A stretch of DNA of 64,000 nucleotides from Candidatus Leptofilum gracile (GTDB lineage Bacteria > Chloroflexota > Anaerolineae > Promineifilales > Promineifilaceae): assembly GCA_016713825.1 (NCBI GenBank), contig JADJOJ010000004.1, forward strand, positions 1 through 64,000. Direction: 5' to 3'. Shown here one piece after another: positions 53,784 through 62,462 of this stretch. How positions within the stretch are numbered: position 1 is the stretch's first letter; the number at the start of each line of letters is the position of its first letter. A model generated the notes under the pieces. It did no database searches and was not told the origin of the DNA. It saw nothing but the letters and a program-made list of their open reading frames with translations. Made by a program: the position numbers and the translations under genes.

Positions 53784-56201
53784 ATGATTGTGGGGATGGA
53801 TTTTGGGACCACAAATTCAGGGATGGCGGTGAGCAACGGCCGTTCCGTACAAATCATCCCACTCGATCCAGCCAACAACAACCCGCGCGTCGCCCGTACC
53901 GCCCTCTACATCACCAACGAGCAGCAAATTTACATCGGCCGCGACGCCCTCAACCGCTACTTTGCCCAAAACGTCGGCCGCCCCGTCAAAACCAAAAAAG
54001 TGTGGATTGGCGAGATTGAAATTCGCGGGGCAGACATGCATTACGTCACCGATGTGTACGTGTACGTAGACGTTTTCTCGCCCGGGCGACTGCTGCTCTC
54101 CATCAAAACCAGCCTGCGCGACAGCGACTACCCCGGCACCGTCATCGGCCAGCATTATTATTCGCTAGAAAATTTAATCGCCCTCTACCTCAACATCACC
54201 AAAACCCGCGCCGAGCAGCATCTGGGCATGCCGCTCAACCAGGTGGTGCTGGGTCGCCCCGTCCGCTTTGCCGCCGACCCGGTGAAAGACCGGCTGGCGC
54301 AGGTGCGGCTGCTGCAAGCCGCGTTCCAGGCCGGCTACGAAACCGTCTACCTCCAGCCAGAACCAATCGCCGCCGCCTACAGCTACGAAGCCAGCATCGA
54401 CCAGCCACAAAATGTGCTCGTTTTTGACTTTGGCGGCGGCACGCTGGACCTGACGGTGATGCGCCTGGGCGAGCGCACCAGCCAGCGCGTGCTGGCCACC
54501 GGCGGTATTCCGGTAGCCGGTGACGTGTTCGACCAAAAGCTGGTGCGGGCCAAGCTGCCGCGCCACTTTGGCGAGGGTAGCTATTTTGGCCCCCGCCACA
54601 AAGCGCTCACCATCCCCAGCTGGATTTACGACTCATTTTCCAGTTGGCAAACGATTTTGGAGCTGCAAACGGCCGAAAACAAACGGATGCTGCACGACAT
54701 CGCCCAAACCGCCCAGCGTCGCTACCAGATCGAAGCGCTGGAAGCGTTGGTGTCTAGCAACTACGGCCTGCAAATGTTCGATATTGTAGAGCAGGCCAAG
54801 CGCACTTTGTCTGACAAGCGGGGTTCGACGATTACGCTGGAAGGGCCGGGCTTCAAGGTGCAGGAGTTTGTCACCCGCAGCGAGTTCGAGACGATCATCC
54901 GCGCCGAAATTCAGGCGATTGACGCCCACATCGACGAGACGATGGCGGCTTCTGGGCTGAAGCCAGAGCAGATTGACGCGGTGATTCGCACCGGCGGCTC
55001 CAGCCAGGTGCCTGCGTTTGACGAGATGCTCCAGCGCAAATTTGGCCCAGATAAGGTGCGGCGGGTGGACACGTTTAGCAGCGTCACTGCCGGGCTGGGC
55101 ATCTTTGCTCAGGGTGTGGAGGCGGGCACAGAAACCGCCCAGCCGTTCACCGCTGGCGATGTGGCACCGACAAAACCAGCCGAAAGCGGCCGTCCGCGCG
55201 TCAGCCCGGCCAACCTCGACACGCTGCGGCGGCGCATTCAGGTGCAAGAAGGGGTGGTGGAGGCGGAATTGGCGCAGGCCGACCGGGCGCTGGTGGTGCT
55301 GGGGACGGGGAAGGTGATTACGGCCGTTCCCCTGCCAGAGATTTTTGGCCACAGAGGGCACAGAGATGAAAGAGAAGAAGCAAAATCTGAAAAATCTGCG
55401 AAATCTGTTGATTTAAAAACAGCAGAGCTACCATCAAACGGCCAACGGGCCATCACGGCCGATTGGGATGAGCAGCTGCTGATTACCACCTCCAAGTACC
55501 GCTTTTTGCTGCTGACGCCGCGCCAGCTGGCAGAGCAGCAGGTGGCGAACGTCACGCTAAACCAGGTGTTTCAGCTGGAGGAGCGGGAGGTGCTGTGTAC
55601 GGTGGCGCGCTGGCGGCAAATCAAGCAGCAAGAGAAATTGCTGCTGGTGACCTCGGCGGGGCTGGCACGGCCGTATCCCACCCGCGTGATGATCGAAAGC
55701 ATTGAAGCGCCCGTGCCGCTGCTGTTCGACCAGCCGCTGCCCGGCGTGCCGGTGTTTGCTGCTGGGGCGGAGGGGGACGAAACATTGCTGCTTTTCACGC
55801 GCGGCGGCAAGGCGCTGCGCAGCCAGGTGGCCGATTTGCGCGGTTCTGGCAGCCAATTGATGAATGTGGCTAAGGGAGATCGGGTGGAAACGGCCGTTCT
55901 CATCCACCCAACCACCCCCATTTTGCTGCTGACTGAGGATGGCTACGGCCGTCAGCTTTTGGCCCACTGGGTTCCCCAACCGCCGAAGGAGAACGACCGG
56001 GGCAAAGCCCAAATTGCCCGGCGCAGCGACCTCATCGCCGCCGTGCCCACGCCGGAAGACGCGCCGGTTTATTTATTGACTTCACAACGATTGCTGCTGT
56101 GGGAAAACGGCCGTCCCCCCCTGGACGACAGCAGCAAAACAGCCCCCTTGCTCAAGCTGCAAAAAGATGAAACGATTGTGTCGGTAATCAGTAATCCGTA
56201 A
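53784..56201 (+). CDS. Hsp70-like ATPase fused to a GyrA-C-terminal-like beta-propeller
   Basis: An 805-residue protein. Residues 1-440 are an Hsp70/YegD-type actin fold: VGMDFGTTNSGMAVSNG (phosphate 1), VLVFDFGGGTLDLTVMRLG (phosphate 2) and VIRTGGSSQVPAF (adenosine). No canonical peptide-binding domain follows. From about 565 to 800 there are repeated units such as EKLLLVTSAGLARPYP, ETLLLFTRGGKALRSQV and PILLLTEDGYGRQLL, the LLLxTxxGxxxR blade pattern of GyrA/ParC C-terminal propellers that wrap DNA. The linker (about 522-549) is encoded by DNA of the intergenic repeat type. GGAGGTG sets the start. It may tie an ATP switch to DNA or protein binding; function unknown. Confidence 0.65.
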   Translation: MIVGMDFGTTNSGMAVSNGRSVQIIPLDPANNNPRVARTALYITNEQQIYIGRDALNRYFAQNVGRPVKTKKVWIGEIEIRGADMHYVTDVYVYVDVFSPGRLLLSIKTSLRDSDYPGTVIGQHYYSLENLIALYLNITKTRAEQHLGMPLNQVVLGRPVRFAADPVKDRLAQVRLLQAAFQAGYETVYLQPEPIAAAYSYEASIDQPQNVLVFDFGGGTLDLTVMRLGERTSQRVLATGGIPVAGDVFDQKLVRAKLPRHFGEGSYFGPRHKALTIPSWIYDSFSSWQTILELQTAENKRMLHDIAQTAQRRYQIEALEALVSSNYGLQMFDIVEQAKRTLSDKRGSTITLEGPGFKVQEFVTRSEFETIIRAEIQAIDAHIDETMAASGLKPEQIDAVIRTGGSSQVPAFDEMLQRKFGPDKVRRVDTFSSVTAGLGIFAQGVEAGTETAQPFTAGDVAPTKPAESGRPRVSPANLDTLRRRIQVQEGVVEAELAQADRALVVLGTGKVITAVPLPEIFGHRGHRDEREEAKSEKSAKSVDLKTAELPSNGQRAITADWDEQLLITTSKYRFLLLTPRQLAEQQVANVTLNQVFQLEEREVLCTVARWRQIKQQEKLLLVTSAGLARPYPTRVMIESIEAPVPLLFDQPLPGVPVFAAGAEGDETLLLFTRGGKALRSQVADLRGSGSQLMNVAKGDRVETAVLIHPTTPILLLTEDGYGRQLLAHWVPQPPKENDRGKAQIARRSDLIAAVPTPEDAPVYLLTSQRLLLWENGRPPLDDSSKTAPLLKLQKDETIVSVISNP
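55349..55430 (+). repeat. Intergenic-type repeat words inside the Hsp70-fusion gene
   Basis: CCACAGAGGGCACAGAGATG, then AAAATCTGAAAAATCTGCG and AAATCTGTTGATTT lie in frame within the coding sequence and encode a charged linker (EEAKSEKSAKSVD). The same words otherwise occur only between genes (28430-28470, 53650-53690). Confidence 0.7.
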
Positions 56202-56252
56202 ACGGTAATCGGTTTACCGCTCACGGATTACCGTTCACCGATTACGGTTTAC
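56180..56252. repeat. Foldback of iterated GGTAATC / GATTACC words
   Basis: The left arm has CGGTAATCAGTAATCCGTAAACGGTAATC; the right arm has GGATTACCGTTCACCGATTACGG. It fills the gap between two converging genes and even includes the last codons of the Hsp70 fusion, so it probably terminates both transcripts. Confidence 0.75.
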
Positions 56253-57490
56253 CAGCTTTCTTCCGGTACGCCGCGAATCACCATCTCTACCAGCTCATCG
56301 GCCGTGAGCGATTCGCCCATTTTGGCCTTCATGCGCTCCGCAAATTTGGGGGAGACGCCATGGATTTTCATCGTTACCAAATCATCGGCGGTGAGCCCTT
56401 TGCCCAAAACTGCTTGCATCCGCTCGGCAAACTGGGGGCGCACGCCGTGAATGCGCATCGTCACCAGCGATTCGGCCGATATGTCTGGCAAATTCAGGTC
56501 CAAAATGGCAGCGACAAATTGCGTGTCCACGTTGTGGATGCGCAGGTTGACCAGCTCTTCGGCATCCAAATCTGGCAGGCCAAACGCCGTCATCTGCTTA
56601 ATAAAATCGGCCGAAACGTTGTGAATGCCCATGTTGATGATGTCGTCCAGATTAAATGGCCCCAGATCGGTGGCTTGCAGCTGCTGGATGAGCTCTGGGC
56701 GGATGTTGTGGATGCCCAACTGCACAATTTGGTCGATGTCCAGGTCGGTCAGCCCCATGCTGCGGATTTCTCGGACGAGATTCGGCCGTACGTTGTGGAT
56801 GCCCAACTGCACCACATCGTCCACCGTCAAATCATCCAGCCCCAGCTCGCGAATTTCCTGGAGCATTTCCAGGCGTACCCGGTGGATGCTAAGCTCCACG
56901 ATGTCGTCCACGGTCAGGTCTGTCAGGCCCAGCGCCTGCACCTGGCGCAAATAATCGGGCCGCACGTTGTGGATGCCCAGCTGCACCACATCGTCGGCGG
57001 TGAGGTGGCTCAACCCCAGACTGTGTACCTCTATAACCAGCTCTGGCCGCACGTTGTGGATGGCCATTTGCACAAATTCGTCTACGGTCAGGTCTGTCAG
57101 GCCCGCTTCGTGCAGGCGGCGGATGTAGCCGGGGCGCACGTTGTGAATTTGCAGCTCCCACAGCTCGTCTTCCGTCAAATCTGTCAGGCCAACCTGGGCC
57201 ATTGCTTCGGCAAACTGCGGGGTGATGCGCTGGTTGCTGCGGCCACGGCTGCGATCGTTCCATTCCCATTCGTAGGACACCTGGGGGGGTGTGACCATTT
57301 TGGGTGGCTTTGGCGGCAGAGACGGCAAGGAAGGCAAGGAAGGCAGTGGCGGTAGAGAGGGCATACGAAGCTTAGACGGTGTCGGTTTGGCTTCGCTCAC
57401 ATCCAGCGCTTCTAGCAAGGTATTGGCTTCTTCGGCCGAGATTTTGCCTTCGGCCAGCATGGTCAAAATCATTTTTCGTTCTTCGTTCAT
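56249..57490 (-). CDS. SHOCT-like domain protein with tandem IHNVRP repeats
   Basis: A 413-residue protein. Residues 1-32 form a SHOCT-like helix pair (MILTMLAEGKISAEEANTLL), followed by a Pro/Leu/Ser-rich linker (PSLPPLPSLPSLPSLPP). About ten degenerate units of 31-32 residues then run to the end, consensus GLTDLTVDDVVQLGIHNVRP plus YLRQVQAL. Similar repeats (RGVTPEYIREM type) occur in bacterial proteins next to anti-sigma or BlaR-like regulators. Each unit is two helices; the array likely makes a solenoid for protein binding. It is downstream of, and on the same strand as, the DUF2089 regulator. Cytoplasmic; function unknown. Confidence 0.65.
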   Translation of the reverse strand: MNEERKMILTMLAEGKISAEEANTLLEALDVSEAKPTPSKLRMPSLPPLPSLPSLPSLPPKPPKMVTPPQVSYEWEWNDRSRGRSNQRITPQFAEAMAQVGLTDLTEDELWELQIHNVRPGYIRRLHEAGLTDLTVDEFVQMAIHNVRPELVIEVHSLGLSHLTADDVVQLGIHNVRPDYLRQVQALGLTDLTVDDIVELSIHRVRLEMLQEIRELGLDDLTVDDVVQLGIHNVRPNLVREIRSMGLTDLDIDQIVQLGIHNIRPELIQQLQATDLGPFNLDDIINMGIHNVSADFIKQMTAFGLPDLDAEELVNLRIHNVDTQFVAAILDLNLPDISAESLVTMRIHGVRPQFAERMQAVLGKGLTADDLVTMKIHGVSPKFAERMKAKMGESLTADELVEMVIRGVPEESW

Positions 57491-57714
57491 TTTTATCTCC
57501 TTAAAAAGGGACGCAGATTAACGCGGATGGACGCGGATAAAAATCTGCTGATTTAGGGTGGCAGGGGGCAATCTGGCTGACTGCCTTGTGCCAAACGGCC
57601 GTAACCGCTAACTAAATTTGCTTATAAAATGGGTAAAGCGACCTGGGGCTGAAGCCCGCAGACCTGGGGCTAAAGCCCGCAGGCTAAACCGATCGCCGAT
57701 AACGGATAACCGAA
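57491..57714. repeat. Intergenic region with a 21-bp tandem duplication
   Basis: 57640-57660 and 57661-57681 are two copies of GACCTGGGGCTGAAGCCCGCA (the second with A for G at one site), each containing a GGGCT/AGCCC hairpin. Repeat words of the GCGGAT type are at 57505-57550. No gene. Confidence 0.7.
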
Positions 57715-58107
57715 TTACTGTTTCAGCGCTTTGAGCAGCTTCGCCGCCTCCGCCACGTCAATCTCACCACTGTCTACGCGGGCCAGAATTTCCTGGCGGC
57801 TTTGACGGCGTGTCTCTTCCGCGACGACGGGCTCCACATCTTTGTTCTCGAAGCCCAATGCTTCAACAATCTCGTTCAGGCGGTTGCGGATGGTCCAGTA
57901 AGACATGCCAATCTCCCGCTCCATTTCCTTGACATTGCCTTTGTTTTTGACAAACAGTTCCAGAAAGTGAAGATTTTCCGGCGTGAGTTTGGAGAAAATA
58001 TTGGGGGTAAATTCCCCGACGACCATCGTGCCACAGGTGCGGCAGGTTTGCTGCGTGACAACCAGCTCGCCAGCGCAGGCGGGGCATTTTTCTAGCAGTT
58101 TCCGCAT
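57715..58107 (-). CDS. DUF2089-family zinc-ribbon/HTH regulator
   Basis: A 130-residue protein. The N-terminal zinc ribbon has CPACAGELVVTQQTCRTC (four Cys). The middle is a helix-turn-helix (NKGNVKEMEREIGMSYWTIRNRLNEI), and the C-terminus has a SHOCT-like helix pair (RQEILARVDSGEIDVAEAAKLLKAL). The SHOCT-like end resembles the N-terminus of the repeat protein encoded downstream, so the two may interact. ATG 58107 is preceded by AAAGGAAA. A near-consensus promoter lies upstream. Probably autoregulated. Confidence 0.82.
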   Translation of the reverse strand: MRKLLEKCPACAGELVVTQQTCRTCGTMVVGEFTPNIFSKLTPENLHFLELFVKNKGNVKEMEREIGMSYWTIRNRLNEIVEALGFENKDVEPVVAEETRRQSRQEILARVDSGEIDVAEAAKLLKALKQ

Positions 58108-58263
58108 GAAAAAGATTTCCTTTTGATTTGTTTGCACACTGTTTGCGGTTGGCGCGGGCTGAACGTTTTGGTTTATCAGAATCGTTTTGCCCGTGCCTGT
58201 TGCCTGTTGCCAGGTGCCTGTTTCTTTTTTGTGTGCAACCTAAAAAAGCTAAACGATGTTGGC

Positions 58264-58292
58264 ACTATACACAAAAATTTTGGCAATGTCAA
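58264..58292 (-). promoter_or_regulatory. Sigma-70-type promoter of the DUF2089 gene
   Basis: On the minus strand TTGACA (58292-58287) and TATAGT (58269-58264) are separated by exactly 17 bp. Transcription would start near 58257, leaving a leader of about 150 bases. One copy of TTTGGCAAT (plus-strand 58279-58287) lies in the spacer and another 21 bp away at 58300-58308, upstream of the -35 box: a possible operator pair two helical turns apart. Confidence 0.65.
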
Positions 58293-58307
58293 CAATAAAT
58301 TTGGCAA

Positions 58308-58592
58308 TTTTGCAAAATTATTTGAAAAATTATCAAAAATAGTGCGGTATTTTGTAATTTCATCAAATTTACGAGGCGGACGCTAAAATTTTTTGGTGGG
58401 ACAAATAGGTCAGTGGCAATTAGGGGGCAATCGGTACAAAGGGTGGACTTCTGTTGGGGGTTTGATATAAACTTACCAGTTCTGTTAGATGTTTGTCTAA
58501 TGATGTATGAAGAATCGCTCTTTGCTCTATAAGCACCGAGGTTGGTTGGGAAACGGCCGTTACCTCAAACCCTTTCCTGGAGGAACCAAGCC
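58308..58592. other. AT-rich divergent region upstream of the ABC exporter
   Basis: Strongly AT-rich to about 58380, then neutral. It separates the DUF2089 gene (minus) from the exporter operon (plus). A TATAAA at 58466-58471 is a possible -10 for the exporter but lacks a clear -35. GGAGG at 58579-58583 is the ribosome site. One ACGGCCGT copy lies outside a gene at 58553. Confidence 0.4.
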
Positions 58593-60371
58593 ATGAAAGA
58601 AGACCATATCTATCAACGTTTGCTGGGATACCTGAAACCGTATCGCAAACAGCTGTTTCTTGCTTATTTTTCCATGCTGTTTGCCACGCTGCTCAACCTG
58701 TTTGTGCCGCAGATTATTAAAGACGCCATCGACAACGGGCTGGCGGCAGGCGAATCGCGCGCCTTGTTTGTGGCTGGCGGTGTTATTTTGGGTATTGCCG
58801 TCGTGCGCGGCGTGGCGGGCTTTGGCCAATTTTTCTACGGCGAATGGCTCACCCACCGCGTTTCTTACGATTTACGCAATCATTTTTACAACAGCGTTCA
58901 GTCGCTGCCCTTTAGCTTTCATGATCGCACCCTGACGGGCGATTTGATGAGCCGGGCCACCAGCGACATCGCCGAAACCGAGCGGTTTGTGGGCACCGGG
59001 CTGATGGGGCTGATTTCCACCAATTTGCTGCTGCTGGGCGTGATTGTGGCCATGCTGCTGGAATCGATGCAGCTTTCTTTGCTGGGCCTCATCCCCGTGC
59101 CGCTGCTCATTTACGCCACCATTCGCTTTGGCAACACGGTGCGCCCCATGTTTAACCTGATTCAGGAACAGATGGGTGTGCTTTCCTCCACTATGCAGGA
59201 GAGCATGACGGGCATCAACGTGGTAAAAGCGTTTGCCCGCGAACCGCACGAGCTGACCAAATTCGACGAGCAAAATGATGAGTGGTTCGATCGCCGCTTT
59301 GGCCTGATTAAAACGTGGGCCAACAATTGGCCGCTGTTCACCTTTTTGGTGGCGGCATCGCTCTTTTTGCTGCTTTGGTTTGGCGGTCCCCGGGCGCTGG
59401 CGGGGGAAATTACGGTGGGTTCGTTGTTTGCCCTCATTTCTTACGTGCTGATGCTGGGTGCGCCGGTGCAGCGGCTGGGCTTTTTGGTAAACCTGGCGGC
59501 CACGGCCGGGGCCAGCGCCAAGCGCGTGTTCGACATCATCGACACCCCCAGCGAGATTGAAGAGGTGGCTGGCGCACTGGAGTTGGCGCGGCTGGACGGT
59601 TCGGTGGCGTTCCGAGAGGTTGATTTTGCCTATCGGCAAGATCGCCCAATTTTGGCGGGCATCACTTTTGACGCGGCACCGGGGCAGACCATTGCCCTGA
59701 TTGGCCCAACGGGCTCTGGCAAATCGACGGTAACCAACCTGATTCCTCGCTTTTACGACCCGACGGCGGGGCAGATTTTGGTGGACGGCATCGATGTGCG
59801 GGAGGTGCAGGTGCAGTCGCTGCGGCGGCAAATTGGCATTGTGCTGCAAGATCCGTTTTTGTTTAGCCAGACGGTGGCGGAGAATATTGCGTACGGCCGT
59901 CCCCACGCCAGCAGGGAAGAAATTGTAGCCGCAGCCAAGGCGGCCCGCGCCCACGGCTTCATCACCGAGATGCCGGAAGGGTACGACACCCGCGTCGGCG
60001 AACGGGGCGTGACGCTGAGCGGCGGGCAGAAGCAGCGGGTGGCCATCGCCCGCGCCCTGCTGACCGATCCGCGCATTTTGATTTTGGACGATTCAACGAG
60101 CAGCGTAGACACGGAAACGGAGCATCTGATCCAGGAGGCGCTGGCGGTGCTGATGGAAGGGCGCACCACGTTTGTGATTGCCCAGCGGCTGCTGACGCTG
60201 AAAAGTGCGGACATGATTTTGGTGTTGGACAACGGCCGTATCGTGCAGCGCGGTACCCATGACCAACTGCTGGCCGAGGGCGGCCTCTACCGGGAAATTT
60301 ACGACTTACAGCTGAAGGATCAGGAAGCGTTTGTGGCGCTGGAAGCAGAAATGGAGGGCAAATCCTCATGA
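58593..60371 (+). CDS. Heterodimeric ABC exporter, subunit with degenerate NBD
   Basis: A 592-residue half-transporter: six membrane helices (residues 20-300), then the nucleotide-binding domain with Walker A GPTGSGKST and signature LSGGQKQ. Walker B ends ILILDDST, with Asp instead of the catalytic Glu, and the H-loop has Gln (FVIAQRL) instead of His. These changes mark the non-hydrolysing partner of heterodimeric exporters such as BmrC/D or TM287/288, which move drugs, lipids or peptides outward. GGAGG precedes ATG 58593, and the stop overlaps the partner gene (ATGA). Confidence 0.9.
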   Translation: MKEDHIYQRLLGYLKPYRKQLFLAYFSMLFATLLNLFVPQIIKDAIDNGLAAGESRALFVAGGVILGIAVVRGVAGFGQFFYGEWLTHRVSYDLRNHFYNSVQSLPFSFHDRTLTGDLMSRATSDIAETERFVGTGLMGLISTNLLLLGVIVAMLLESMQLSLLGLIPVPLLIYATIRFGNTVRPMFNLIQEQMGVLSSTMQESMTGINVVKAFAREPHELTKFDEQNDEWFDRRFGLIKTWANNWPLFTFLVAASLFLLLWFGGPRALAGEITVGSLFALISYVLMLGAPVQRLGFLVNLAATAGASAKRVFDIIDTPSEIEEVAGALELARLDGSVAFREVDFAYRQDRPILAGITFDAAPGQTIALIGPTGSGKSTVTNLIPRFYDPTAGQILVDGIDVREVQVQSLRRQIGIVLQDPFLFSQTVAENIAYGRPHASREEIVAAAKAARAHGFITEMPEGYDTRVGERGVTLSGGQKQRVAIARALLTDPRILILDDSTSSVDTETEHLIQEALAVLMEGRTTFVIAQRLLTLKSADMILVLDNGRIVQRGTHDQLLAEGGLYREIYDLQLKDQEAFVALEAEMEGKSS

Positions 60372-62299
60372 CGAATCAACAAAAACAGAAGCAAAATGGC
60401 AGCCGGAACGGCCGTTCCCGCGAAAGACAGTTTGACCCCAAAATGGGCATCGAAGAGCGCGAGCGGCAAGACCGCGAAGAGCGCATTCGCGCCCTGCTGC
60501 GCGAAGATGATGATGATATGCTGGGCAAGGCGTATGACGGCCGTTTGGTGCGAAGATTGCTGGGGTATATGCGGCCGTATCTGCCCCAACTCATCACCGC
60601 CATTGTGCTGATGGTGGTTAGCTCGCTGCTGTCTGTGGCCCAACCCACCATCGTGGGCCGCGCCATCGACGACGGCATTCGCGCTGGCGTGCCAGAAACC
60701 CTGCGCCTGTGGACGGTGCTGTTTGCCGTAGCCGCCGTGGGGGAATGGATCACCAACCGATCCCGCATCGCCATTATGGCCTACGTGGGCACCAAAGTGG
60801 TGGCCGACTACCGCAGCGACCTGTTCCGCCACCTGCACACGTTGTCGCTTAACTTTCACAACAATTACAGCGTTGGCCGCCTGATGAGCCGCCTCATTAG
60901 CGATGTGGGCGTGCTGCAAGATTTTATTACCTGGTCGATCACCGGGCTGTTCCGCTCCTTCTTTACCCTCACCGGCATCATCATCGCCATGCTCATTTTG
61001 AACTGGCGGCTGGCGCTGGTGACCTTTGCCGTGCTGCCGCTGATGGTGGCGCTGACCAACTATTGGCGGACGCGGGTGCGCGGGGCGTACCGGGCCACGC
61101 GGCAGCGGCTGTCGCTCATCAACGGCTACCTGAACGAATCAATTTCTGGCATTCGCGTCACCAAAAGCTTCATCCGCGAGCAGAAGAACAGCCAGCATTT
61201 TGACGATCTCAACTACTCCTTTTTTGATGCCAACGTAGATGCCAGCCGCCTGACGGCAATCTTCTTCCCTGGGGTCGATTTTATGGGGTCGCTGGCCACG
61301 GCGCTGGTGGTGGGCGTGGGCGGCTGGCTGGTGCTGGGGGATGCCCTCACCACCGGGACGCTGGTTGCCTTTGTGCTGTACATCGACCGCTTTTTTGACC
61401 CGATTCGGGAATTGGCGCAGCGGTACAACACGTTCCAGGCAACGATGGCGGCCAGCGAGCGGGTGTTTGGCCTGCTAGACACCCAATCCGATTTGCTGGA
61501 TGTGCCAAACGCGCCAGACCTGCCGCCTGTGCAGGGGCACGTGGCGTTCAGGGATGTGAAATTTAGCTACCAGGATGGTGTGCCAGTGCTTAACGGCATT
61601 ACGCTGAGCGCCAGCCCTGGCCAGCGCATTGCCCTGGTGGGCGAGACGGGCGCGGGCAAGAGCACGATCATCCGGCTCATCTCGCGCTTTTTCGACATTA
61701 CGGGCGGCTCGTTGACGATTGACGGGCATGAGGTGAGCCAGGTAACGCAGGCGAGTTTGCGCAGCCAGCTGGGTATTGTGCTGCAAGACACGTTCCTGTT
61801 TACGGGCACGATTGGGGAGAATATTCGGTACGGCCGTCTCGATGCCACCGATGAAGAAGTGATTGCGGCAGCAACGGCCGTTGGCGCCGATGCGTTCATT
61901 CGCAAAATGCCAGAAGGGTACCAGACCGAAGTTGGCGAAAACGGGGTCAACCTCAGCGTGGGGCAGCGGCAGATTCTTTCGTTTGCCCGCGCCCTGCTGG
62001 CCGACCCGCGCATCCTCATTTTGGATGAGGCAACCAGCAGCGTAGACACCACCACGGAAAAGGTGATTCAGCAGGCGCTAGACAAGCTGATGGAGGGGCG
62101 CACCAGTTTTGTGATTGCCCACCGGCTGAGCACCATTGTGGGGGCAGACCAGATTGTGGTGTTGGATCACGGCCGTATCGTAGAGCAAGGCACCCACGAA
62201 GAGCTGCTGGCCCAAAAAGGGCGGTATTACAATTTGTACACCATGCAGTGGGCGGCCCAAGAAGCGCAGGAGAGTCAGGGGCGCTTTAGCGCCAATTAG
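60368..62299 (+). CDS. Heterodimeric ABC exporter, catalytic subunit
   Basis: A 643-residue partner half-transporter with a basic, charged N-terminal extension of about 65 residues (NGSRNGRSRERQF, EERERQDREERIR), six membrane helices, and an NBD with Walker A GETGAGKST, intact Walker B ILILDEAT and H-loop FVIAHRLS. Its signature is LSVGQRQ rather than LSGGQ, which would complete the degenerate site with the first subunit, while its own Walker motifs pair with the intact LSGGQ of the first. It starts within the upstream stop codon. Substrate unknown. Confidence 0.92.
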   Translation: MTNQQKQKQNGSRNGRSRERQFDPKMGIEERERQDREERIRALLREDDDDMLGKAYDGRLVRRLLGYMRPYLPQLITAIVLMVVSSLLSVAQPTIVGRAIDDGIRAGVPETLRLWTVLFAVAAVGEWITNRSRIAIMAYVGTKVVADYRSDLFRHLHTLSLNFHNNYSVGRLMSRLISDVGVLQDFITWSITGLFRSFFTLTGIIIAMLILNWRLALVTFAVLPLMVALTNYWRTRVRGAYRATRQRLSLINGYLNESISGIRVTKSFIREQKNSQHFDDLNYSFFDANVDASRLTAIFFPGVDFMGSLATALVVGVGGWLVLGDALTTGTLVAFVLYIDRFFDPIRELAQRYNTFQATMAASERVFGLLDTQSDLLDVPNAPDLPPVQGHVAFRDVKFSYQDGVPVLNGITLSASPGQRIALVGETGAGKSTIIRLISRFFDITGGSLTIDGHEVSQVTQASLRSQLGIVLQDTFLFTGTIGENIRYGRLDATDEEVIAAATAVGADAFIRKMPEGYQTEVGENGVNLSVGQRQILSFARALLADPRILILDEATSSVDTTTEKVIQQALDKLMEGRTSFVIAHRLSTIVGADQIVVLDHGRIVEQGTHEELLAQKGRYYNLYTMQWAAQEAQESQGRFSAN

Positions 62300-62313
62300 T
62301 TTGGCTGCCCAGA

Positions 62314-62348
62314 ATTAACGCTGCGTTTACCCAAAGCGCAGCGTTAAT
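62314..62348 (+). terminator. Hairpin terminator of the exporter operon
   Basis: ATTAACGCTGCG (62314-62325) and CGCAGCGTTAAT (62337-62348) form a perfect 12-bp stem with an 11-base loop, 15 bp after the exporter stop. No long U-tract follows. Confidence 0.65.
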
Positions 62349-62462
62349 CCCCTATTTACAAATAGGATAGTACCAATGTAGAATCGAACCCAGCCTTACT
62401 TTGTGATAATACTGTTGCAACTACAGCGAAAGCTAATACCCGGTACATGTGGTTGCTGAATA

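Noticed and set aside
58872..59954. 360-codon minus-strand frame
   Set aside because: Shadow of the ABC exporter NBD and membrane domain; low-complexity composition.
62370..62410. tRNA T-arm-like text (GGGTTCGATTC on the minus strand)
   Set aside because: The flanking bases do not pair as a T stem, and no acceptor stem or anticodon arm is found.
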